Shown here: in pieces, positions 1 through 4,509 of the stretch | How positions within the stretch are numbered: the first letter of the stretch is position 1 | Layout of the letters: the number at the start of each line of letters is the position of its first letter | From: an uncultured Cardiobacterium sp. | GTDB lineage: Bacteria > Pseudomonadota > Gammaproteobacteria > Cardiobacteriales > Cardiobacteriaceae | Direction of reading: 5' to 3' | Assembly (NCBI RefSeq): GCF_938028185.1 | Contig: NZ_CALJAH010000172.1 | Coordinates: 1-6,064 of the forward strand | DNA length: 6,064 nt | The notes under the pieces: model-generated | Told to the model about the DNA's origin: nothing | Seen by the model: the letters and a program-made list of their open reading frames with translations, nothing else | The model's database searches: none | Program-made: the position numbers and the translations under genes

Positions 1-432
1 TTCTGTTATTGACACATTTATACATCTCTCTCTGCTTTTGAACTGATTGTGTATAATATCAGTAACCAAGGCACAAGCAGAGTCTTCCAAATATGATTTG
101 GGTGCCATCGTAAACGTGGCAATAGTGCCAAGTATTGTTATTCCTAGCCATATAAAGAAATGTTTTTTTGAAATTCCCAATGCGTTGCTTCTTTTCCATA
201 TATATACAGGAGGTAAAAGAAACCACCATTTGCTGCATATTGGTACTTCTGCATCACTTAGTATGCGATGGTCATAGAGAATAATACCAATTTGAAAACC
301 TCCTATTATTATCAATGCTATATTGTCTAGCAATAGAATTCCCAAATAAGGGATTATATATAGTAATGCAAAGGAACAAAGCAGCAATATCATATTTATG
401 TTGCTTTTCTTGATAATTTCCTGATTTTCCAT
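1..432 (-). CDS. Uncharacterised multi-pass membrane protein, N-terminal part, cut by the window edge
   Basis: Reading the minus strand from an ATG at 432 gives 144 codons without a stop up to base 1, so the gene continues outside the window. A GGAG ribosome site lies five bases upstream of the ATG. The product is very hydrophobic: likely membrane segments at about residues 13-31, 35-53 and 91-109, with a basic stretch containing PVYIWKR (75-81) between the second and third. After the last helix comes a polar segment with Cys120 (SACALVTDII) and Cys137 (RCINVSITE), probably the start of an extracytoplasmic domain. From memory, uncharacterised proteobacterial membrane proteins share this plan, with a PVY-x-x-KRA-like turn and a short C-terminal domain carrying two cysteines; I could not check this. 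Codon use is AT-rich, unlike the genes to the right, which suggests acquisition or weak selection. It is divergent from the XRE regulator gene. The function is unknown. The open frame and ribosome site make it likely to be a real gene. Confidence 0.72.
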   Translation of the reverse strand, partial: MENQEIIKKSNINMILLLCSFALLYIIPYLGILLLDNIALIIIGGFQIGIILYDHRILSDAEVPICSKWWFLLPPVYIWKRSNALGISKKHFFIWLGITILGTIATFTMAPKSYLEDSACALVTDIIHNQFKSRERCINVSITE

Positions 433-437
433 AAAAA

Positions 438-441
438 CTCC
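438..441 (-). promoter_or_regulatory. Ribosome binding site of the cut membrane protein gene
   Basis: The plus strand reads CTCC, so the minus strand reads GGAG, five bases before the ATG at 432. This site sets the start of a gene whose frame is otherwise defined only by the lack of a stop up to the window edge. Confidence 0.6.
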
Positions 442-494
442 AAAATAAATTACTACATCGTCATTTATTTTATCCTTGATTATTTATTTTATCC
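442..494. repeat. AT-rich direct and inverted repeats in the divergent region (possible operator)
   Basis: The 13-base word ATTTATTTTATCC occurs twice in direct orientation, at 463-475 and 482-494, 19 bases apart. Its first nine bases also occur inverted at 442-450 (AAAATAAAT), giving a dyad with 463-471 around a 12-base spacer. On the minus strand each direct copy contains TAAAAT, which could act as a -10 box for the membrane protein gene at 432. The spacing (about two helical turns) and the position between two divergent genes suit a protein-binding site. The low complexity of the AT-rich sequence means chance is possible. Confidence 0.4.
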
Positions 495-560
495 ACCAAC
501 TTTTACGGTAGATAAGGTTCCTATTTTGTTTGGGTTATACTTAATTAAGCCAGTACAAAA

Positions 561-590
561 TTGCCTTACATACCATTATATGGCTATGCT
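561..590 (+). promoter_or_regulatory. Candidate sigma-70 promoter for the XRE regulator gene
   Basis: TTGCCT (561-566) and TATGCT (585-590) are separated by 18 bases and would start transcription near 597, leaving a leader of about 40 bases before the ATG at 640. The spacer holds the dyad CCAT-TAT-ATGG at 573-583, a position where a bound repressor would block polymerase. This is a consensus match by eye only. Confidence 0.35.
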
Positions 591-639
591 GTTCCAACAA
601 CAGTTTAGGTAGGTTCCTTTCCTTTTTTGTGAGGATATT

Positions 640-1044
640 ATGAACATAAATGATAAAGTACGAATGGTGCGTGAACTGCGCGACTGGTCGCAAGAGGAAA
701 TGGCGCAAAAATTGGGTATGTCCACGAACGGTTATGCGAAGATTGAGCGGGGAGAAGTGCGTTTGAATATTCCCAAACTGGAGCAGATTGCGGCGGTATT
801 TGGCATGAATCTGCTGGACTTGATGGCGATTAATGATAGAAGTGTTGTTTGCCTGGTTAGTGAAAACAGCACCCATAGCAGCAACTATTATGCGGCGCCC
901 CAAGACTTGGTGCAGGAGCTGGAAAAAACAAGACTCATGCTGTCACACAAGGATGAATTGCTGGCACAACAGGCAAGCGAAATAAAGTCGCTGAAAATGC
1001 TGGTTGAAATATTGCAGGCGAAAATATCATCTACTTCTGATTAA
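640..1044 (+). CDS. XRE-family helix-turn-helix transcriptional regulator with coiled-coil tail
   Basis: This is a 134-residue DNA-binding protein. Residues 6-61 form a Cro/CI-type (HTH_3) domain: the core WSQEEMAQKLGM (16-27) followed by STNGYAKIERGE (28-39) has the typical Q-x-x-x-A-x-x-x-G/S-x-x-x-x-x-x-x-x-E-x-G pattern, and LEQIAAVFGMNLLDLM (47-62) gives the closing helices. A short linker rich in Ser and Asn (74-84) leads to a C-terminal segment (87-130) with heptad-like Leu, Met and Ile spacing and many charged residues, probably a coiled coil for dimerisation. No catalytic or ligand domain is visible. The ATG at 640 has GAGGA at 631-635 as ribosome site. The gene is divergent from the membrane protein gene at 432, and the repeats between them make autoregulation or control of the neighbour plausible. 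Similar small stand-alone XRE proteins sit on accessory DNA in many proteobacteria; the target genes here are unknown. Confidence 0.9.
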   Translation: MNINDKVRMVRELRDWSQEEMAQKLGMSTNGYAKIERGEVRLNIPKLEQIAAVFGMNLLDLMAINDRSVVCLVSENSTHSSNYYAAPQDLVQELEKTRLMLSHKDELLAQQASEIKSLKMLVEILQAKISSTSD

Positions 1045-1120
1045 ACCCGGATAGCACAAGTTCTTTCCTCGTCTTCCTGTCGCTGGAATTTTGCAATCAA
1101 CATGGGTTATTGTCCGGGCG

Positions 1121-1136
1121 CTATTATTGGTAATAG
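1121..1136. repeat. Perfect dyad CTATTA-TTGG-TAATAG
   Basis: Six-base arms are perfectly inverted around a four-base centre. The size and AT-rich arms resemble an operator for a dimeric helix-turn-helix protein rather than a terminator. It lies 77 bases after the XRE gene and about 240 bases before the next plus-strand gene. Confidence 0.35.
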
Positions 1137-1154
1137 TAGAACGTGCTTGTGATT

Positions 1155-1185
1155 AAAAAATCCCTACCCAGCGAAGCAGGGAGGG
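1155..1185 (-). terminator. Terminator-like hairpin with T6 on the minus strand
   Basis: On the plus strand six A (1155-1160) precede an imperfect stem whose arms are 1163-1172 and 1176-1185, closed by a GAA triloop within AGCGAAGC. Two A-A mismatches and one G-T pair interrupt it. Read on the minus strand this is a G+C-rich hairpin followed by six T, the form of an intrinsic terminator. The GCGAAGC core with C-rich and G-rich flanks also looks like a dispersed intergenic palindrome, so it may be a repeat element rather than a dedicated terminator. Confidence 0.5.
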
Positions 1186-1190
1186 CGTGT

Positions 1191-1218
1191 AAAAAACCGC
1201 GGTAGCGACAGCTACTGC
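1191..1218 (-). terminator. Second terminator-like hairpin with T6 on the minus strand
   Basis: Arms 1199-1206 and 1211-1218 pair over eight positions (one G-T pair) around the loop GACA. Six A lie at 1191-1196 on the plus strand, so the minus strand reads stem, GG, then six T. It is in tandem with the hairpin at 1155-1185, five bases further on in the minus direction. No supported minus-strand gene ends here. Confidence 0.5.
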
Positions 1219-1360
1219 ACTATGTTTGTATCTGTCGGCAAGCGGCAATGGCCATCGTCCACACCCGCGAATTGGCCGGTATGGAAATGGCTGCATATCA
1301 ATACCGTTACGCCATGCAAAACCTTTCACGGCAAAATTCGTAAATGGAAAAAAATCAGAC

Positions 1361-1366
1361 AAGGAG
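1361..1366 (+). promoter_or_regulatory. Ribosome binding site AAGGAG of the 94-residue membrane protein
   Basis: A near-perfect Shine-Dalgarno sequence lies six bases before the ATG at 1373. It decides the start of this gene: the same frame is open upstream to an ATG at 1226, but that region has no comparable site and is not protein-like. Confidence 0.75.
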
Positions 1367-1372
1367 CATTTT

Positions 1373-1657
1373 ATGAATGAAATAGTATTTACGGGTGGTT
1401 ATCTCATCGTCTTTATTATTTTCATGCTACCCGTGGAAATTCGTAACCAAATAAAACCGCTTGCCAAACGCTATTACTTTTTGGCGATACTATTGACAGC
1501 ACTCGTCTATTATTTAATTGTCGCCTTTTTTAGCCAGCAATGGGCAAAGCCGTTTCTTTGGATTCTGTCACCAGTCCTGTATGTGTCCGGTCTGCTGTTT
1601 GCCGACGAAATCGTCAATGGCATTGTCAGCTTCTGGCGTCGCATTCGCGGCAAATAA
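1373..1657 (+). CDS. Small three-helix membrane protein of unknown function
   Basis: The product has 94 residues from an ATG preceded by AAGGAG. It is almost entirely membrane-embedded: helix 1 at about residues 4-22 (IVFTGGYLIVFIIFMLPVE), a basic loop (EIRNQIKPLAKR, 22-33), helix 2 at about 34-53 (YYFLAILLTALVYYLIVAFF), a short loop with Trp57, helix 3 at about 61-84, and a basic C-terminus (WRRIRGK) likely facing the cytoplasm. No signal peptide cleavage site or enzymatic motif is visible, and I do not recognise a family. The gene stands alone: the XRE gene ends over 300 bases upstream and the next gene converges from the other strand 51 bases downstream. Its base composition is intermediate between the AT-rich left end and the G+C-rich right part. 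The ribosome site, coherent topology and in-frame stop support a real gene. Confidence 0.75.
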   Translation: MNEIVFTGGYLIVFIIFMLPVEIRNQIKPLAKRYYFLAILLTALVYYLIVAFFSQQWAKPFLWILSPVLYVSGLLFADEIVNGIVSFWRRIRGK

Positions 1658-1673
1658 ACGCGATTCCGCCAGC

Positions 1674-1694
1674 AAAAACCCCGCCGTGGCGGGG
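1674..1694 (-). terminator. Intrinsic terminator of the flavin reductase gene
   Basis: CCCCGC (1679-1684) pairs with GCGGGG (1689-1694) around CGTG. Five A at 1674-1678 become five T after the stem on the minus strand, 15 bases beyond the stop of the minus-strand gene. The plus-strand side is followed by GGTTAT, a poor T tract, so termination of the convergent 94-residue gene here would be weaker. Confidence 0.8.
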
Positions 1695-1708
1695 GGTTAT
1701 GGTGCATT

Positions 1709-2293
1709 TCAAATTTCGCTGCGGAAATTCTTGCCCTGCGCCGGGGCGAGTCCCTGATAGTGGCGGAAGTTGTAAATCAACGGATGCCAGGCAGCGGGAT
1801 TAACCTTGTCCGGCGCGAACAGCAGCGTTTCCTGCGCATGAATGGCGCGGATTTTCAGCTCGATAATGGCGTATCCCGCGCGTTCGTTAATGGCTTCTAC
1901 CGTGGTTTCCGCCTGGAGCGGGCATTCGGCAATGCGCGCCGGGCGCACGGTTTCTGCCGCCTGGCGGGTGAGGCCGGCTGCGGCGAATTTGTCGGCGCAG
2001 TAGCGGTAAGCGTCCTGCTTCGCCTCCGGTACAGGATTTTTGCCGGTCAGGGTGGCAAGCCCCTCGACTTGCGCCCAGAGGCTGTCATCGGGCAAGTTAA
2101 TCACCGCTTCCGCCACCGCTTGCAGGTTTTCAAAGGCCTTGCTGTTGGTGGACAGGCCGATGACAAGGTTGTCGCCGAGGCACCAACTGGAAGAAATCGG
2201 CGTGATGTTGGTCGCACCGGCCGCGTCGCAGGTGGTGAGCAGGATGACAGGGAAACCGTAATAGAAGGATTTGGGGTGAATGGTCTGGTGCAT
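1709..2293 (-). CDS. Flavin reductase-like FMN-binding split-barrel protein
   Basis: The 194-residue product matches the flavin reductase-like domain family (FMN-binding split barrel, Pfam Flavin_Reduct) from memory. The N-terminal strand KSFYYGFPVILLTTCDAAG (8-26) is followed by the family signature NITPISSSWCLGD (29-41), which normally contacts FMN phosphate, then VIGLSTNSKAFENL (44-57) and VINLPDDSLW (64-73). The C-terminal half (AECPLQAETTVEAI, 122-135, then IIELKIRAIHAQE, 143-155) completes the barrel, and the end holds WHPLIYNFRHYQGL (169-182). Members bind FMN and reduce or use flavin in the cytoplasm; substrate and electron donor cannot be told from sequence. The ATG at 2293 has GGGAG five bases upstream. 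The frame stays open on to 2455, but that extension is not protein-like and crosses the leader hairpin. The gene is divergent from rep and ends at a strong terminator, so it is probably monocistronic. Confidence 0.87.
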   Translation of the reverse strand: MHQTIHPKSFYYGFPVILLTTCDAAGATNITPISSSWCLGDNLVIGLSTNSKAFENLQAVAEAVINLPDDSLWAQVEGLATLTGKNPVPEAKQDAYRYCADKFAAAGLTRQAAETVRPARIAECPLQAETTVEAINERAGYAIIELKIRAIHAQETLLFAPDKVNPAAWHPLIYNFRHYQGLAPAQGKNFRSEI

Positions 2294-2298
2294 GGTTA

Positions 2299-2303
2299 CT
2301 CCC
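2299..2303 (-). promoter_or_regulatory. Ribosome binding site GGGAG of the flavin reductase gene
   Basis: The plus strand reads CTCCC. The site lies five bases upstream of the ATG at 2293 and favours this start over the longer open frame that reaches 2455. Confidence 0.7.
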
Positions 2304-2320
2304 GGTTTGTGGTGAAAATG

Positions 2321-2343
2321 CCTGCAACGGCGGACGTTGCAGG
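2321..2343 (-). promoter_or_regulatory. Perfect leader hairpin upstream of the flavin reductase gene
   Basis: CCTGCAACG (2321-2329) and CGTTGCAGG (2335-2343) are perfect 9-base inverted repeats around five bases. On the minus strand the stem ends 27 bases before the ATG at 2293 and is followed by CATTTTC. If transcription starts upstream it would form a stable 5' leader hairpin, perhaps an attenuator; as duplex DNA it could instead be an operator for a dimeric regulator. No known riboswitch architecture such as the FMN element is visible in this short space. Confidence 0.55.
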
Positions 2344-2433
2344 TGTCGGCAATGTAGCACGCGGCAATGCCTGCGCTTATTCCGTTTCGTTCTTGGCTTA
2401 TGCCGCGCGGGCGTGCATGGCACCAGCCCCCGC

Positions 2434-2441
2434 TATAAAAT
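2434..2441 (+). promoter_or_regulatory. Candidate -10 region for rep
   Basis: TATAAAAT in an otherwise G+C-rich stretch lies 31-38 bases before the rep start codon. It would put the transcript start near 2447, leaving a short leader of about 25 bases. No good -35 box is found at the expected distance, so the assignment is weak. Confidence 0.35.
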
Positions 2442-2471
2442 GCCCGCCCGCTCACACCGCCCGCTTAGCCC

Positions 2472-4472
2472 ATGACTGCCATTCCCCCTGCCCTCAATCC
2501 GCAACAAACCGAAGCCGTCCGTTACCTCGGCGGGCCGCTGCTCGTCGTCGCCGGGGCGGGCAGCGGCAAAACGGGCGTGATTACCCAGAAAATCGCCTGG
2601 CTGGTGCGCGCCGCGGGTTATCCGGCCAACGGCATCTTTGCGCTGACCTTTACCAACAAGGCGGCGCGCGAAATGGGCGAGCGGGTGCGGGCGCTGCTTG
2701 GCAAAGAAGCGCGCGGCCTGCACATCTCCACCTTTCACCGCCTCGGACTGGACATCCTGCAAAAAGAACACCTCGCCGCCGGACTGCGCCGCAACTTCAC
2801 CGTCTTTGACGCGCGCGACGGCGCGACGCTGGTGAAGGAGTTGAGCAAGCAGGAAGATGAGGCGGCGGTGCGGCAGTTGCAGGCGCAGATTTCCGCCTAC
2901 AAGAACGCCAACATCAGCGTCGCGGCAGCGAAATCGCTGGCGCAGGACGAGGCGCAGGTGCTGGCGGCGCACATCTATCACCATTACGACCAGCGGCTGC
3001 GCGCCTACAACGCCGTCGATTTTGACGACCTCATTGCCCTGCCGCTGGCGCTTTTGAAGGAGAACGACACGGTGCGCGAGCGCTGGCAACACCGCGTGCG
3101 TTACCTCTTGGTCGATGAATACCAGGACACCAACGACTGCCAGTACGCGCTGTTGCAACTGCTCGCAGGCGCGGGCGCGGCGTTTACCGCCGTCGGCGAC
3201 GATGACCAGTCGATTTACGCCTGGCGTGGCGCGCGCCCGGAAAACATCGCTCATCTGCACGAAGACTATCCGGCGCTGAAAACGGTCAAGCTGGAGCAGA
3301 ATTACCGCTGCCACCAGCAGATCCTCGCCGCCGCCAACGCGCTCATTGCCCACAACCCGCACGTGGTCGAAAAAACCCTGTGGTCGGAGCTGACGGCAGG
3401 CGAAGGCGTGCACGTCATCAGCGCGCGCAGCGACGAGGCGGAGGCGGAGCAAATCGTGCAGGACATCTACCTGCGCAAAATCCGCGACAACAAAAAAAAC
3501 AGCGACTTCGCCATCCTCTACCGCAGCAACTTCCAGGCGCGGCAGTTTGAGCAGCAACTGCGCGAATTGAGCCTGCCGTACAAAATCAGCGGTGGCACCA
3601 GCTTCTTTGAGCACAGCGAAATCCGCGACCTGCTCGGCTACCTGCGCCTCATCAACAACCCCGACGACGACGCCGCCTTCCTCCGCGTCGTTAATACGCC
3701 GAAGCGGGAAATCGGCGCGGCGACGCTCGCCAAACTGGGCGAATACGCGGCGCGGCGGCAAACCGCGCTATCCGTTGCCGCTGGCGAAGTCGGCTTTGCC
3801 AACGAAATTGGCGGTAAGCCCTACCAAAACCTGCAAACCTTCATCCAATGGCTACAAGCGATGCAGCGCGACGCCGAGAGCGAGCCGCCGCTGGAAATCT
3901 TGAACCGCGTCATCACCGACATCGAATACGACGACTACCTCTTTGAGCTGCACAAAGCGCCGGCAAAAATCGAAGTACGGCAAAAACGCATCGACCAACT
4001 GCGCGCCTGGATAACCAAACTACAAGAAGAGCGCTTCGAGACACTGGACGGCCTGATGCAACACCTCACCCTGCTCGACATCCTCGACCGGCAAGAAAAA
4101 GACGAAGACGCCATCCAGCTCATGACCCTGCACAGCGCCAAAGGACTGGAATTCCCGGTGGTTTACATCGCCGGTTGCGAAGAAGAATTGCTGCCGCACC
4201 GCAACAGCATGGACAGCGACGACGGCGAGCGCGAAGAACGCCGCTTGCTCTACGTCGGCATGACCCGCGCCAAAGAAACCCTGCTGTTGTCCTACGCCAA
4301 AGCGCGGCGGCGCGGCGCCGAACTGCAAACCACCGAACCCAGCCGCTTCCTCGACGAACTGCCCGCCGACGGCGTGCAATGGCACGATGGCCGCACCCCG
4401 CCCGACCCGGTGCAAGAGCAGAAAAAAAACGAAGATTTCTTTGCCGGATTACAAACAATGCTGCGACAATAA
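2472..4472 (+). CDS. rep: ATP-dependent DNA helicase Rep
   Basis: This 666-residue superfamily 1A helicase translocates 3' to 5' on single-stranded DNA. In E. coli, Rep works with the replisome to remove proteins ahead of the fork and to help restart. All motifs are intact: Q-type LNPQQTEAV (8-16), Walker A AGAGSGKT (27-34), Ia ALTFTNKAA (57-65), Ib STFHR (86-90), Walker B VDEYQDTN (214-221), III VGDDDQSIYAWRGA (241-254), IV LEQNYR (274-279), V QLMTLHSAKGLEFP (549-562) and VI EERRLLYVGMTRA (588-600). PYKISGGTSFF (369-379) and NTPKREIG (408-415) are shared with E. coli Rep, which has a similar length (673), and separate it from UvrD. The C-terminus ends soon after the core, as in Rep. The start at 2472 fits the family N-terminus, yet no Shine-Dalgarno sequence is visible (CGCTTAGCCC precedes the ATG). 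The Sel1 gene follows after 37 bases, probably in the same operon. Confidence 0.96.
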   Translation: MTAIPPALNPQQTEAVRYLGGPLLVVAGAGSGKTGVITQKIAWLVRAAGYPANGIFALTFTNKAAREMGERVRALLGKEARGLHISTFHRLGLDILQKEHLAAGLRRNFTVFDARDGATLVKELSKQEDEAAVRQLQAQISAYKNANISVAAAKSLAQDEAQVLAAHIYHHYDQRLRAYNAVDFDDLIALPLALLKENDTVRERWQHRVRYLLVDEYQDTNDCQYALLQLLAGAGAAFTAVGDDDQSIYAWRGARPENIAHLHEDYPALKTVKLEQNYRCHQQILAAANALIAHNPHVVEKTLWSELTAGEGVHVISARSDEAEAEQIVQDIYLRKIRDNKKNSDFAILYRSNFQARQFEQQLRELSLPYKISGGTSFFEHSEIRDLLGYLRLINNPDDDAAFLRVVNTPKREIGAATLAKLGEYAARRQTALSVAAGEVGFANEIGGKPYQNLQTFIQWLQAMQRDAESEPPLEILNRVITDIEYDDYLFELHKAPAKIEVRQKRIDQLRAWITKLQEERFETLDGLMQHLTLLDILDRQEKDEDAIQLMTLHSAKGLEFPVVYIAGCEEELLPHRNSMDSDDGEREERRLLYVGMTRAKETLLLSYAKARRRGAELQTTEPSRFLDELPADGVQWHDGRTPPDPVQEQKKNEDFFAGLQTMLRQ

Positions 4473-4499
4473 GCCGCACAACATCAGCAGAAAAAGCAT

Positions 4500-4504
4500 G
4501 GAGA
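4500..4504 (+). promoter_or_regulatory. Ribosome binding site GGAGA that favours a GTG start for the Sel1 protein
   Basis: GGAGA lies five bases before an in-frame GTG at 4510. It overlaps the last base of an ATG at 4498 in the same frame, which itself has only CAGAAAAAGC upstream. The spacing favours GTG 4510; the ATG, four codons earlier, remains possible. Confidence 0.5.
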
Positions 4505-4509
4505 CCCGC

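Larger units (their letters stand above)
1045..1372. other. Gene-poor region with a dyad and tandem hairpins
   Basis: I support no protein gene in this 328-base stretch. It contains a 16-base dyad (1121-1136), two hairpins with T tracts on the minus strand (1155-1218), and the ribosome site of the next gene (1361-1366). The part at 1206-1343 is open in one plus frame and, from an ATG at 1248, would encode 31 residues starting MAIVHTRELAG, but there is no good ribosome site and no recognisable family. It may be the remnant of a gene or part of a dispersed repeat. No clear promoter for the gene at 1373 was found. Confidence 0.5.

Noticed and set aside
47..277. Plus-strand 76-codon frame at the left end
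   Set aside because: It overlaps the longer minus-strand membrane protein, which has a ribosome site and coherent helices; the plus-strand frame has neither.
442..494. CRISPR array or iteron origin
   Set aside because: There are only two short AT-rich direct repeats 19 bases apart, with no spacers of CRISPR size, no cas genes and no replication initiator gene.
541..903. Minus-strand 120-codon frame opposite the XRE gene
   Set aside because: It is antisense to the helix-turn-helix domain, which is clearly the coding strand.
1153..1362. Minus-strand 69-codon frame ending in the tandem hairpin region
   Set aside because: It needs a TTG start with no clear ribosome site, and its last residues are encoded by the hairpins and T tracts; it is not protein-like.
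2294..2455. N-terminal extension of the flavin reductase to 2455
   Set aside because: The added residues do not fit the family, cross the leader hairpin and would bypass the good GGGAG-ATG at 2293.
1760..2809. Plus-strand open frame of 349 codons across the flavin reductase gene and the start of rep
   Set aside because: It overlaps two well-supported genes in other frames and gives an Arg/Ala/Gly-rich product without family features.
2433..3761. Open frame of 442 codons on the minus strand opposite rep
   Set aside because: It lies entirely antisense to conserved helicase motifs, and its Val/Ala/Arg-rich product has no recognisable domain.
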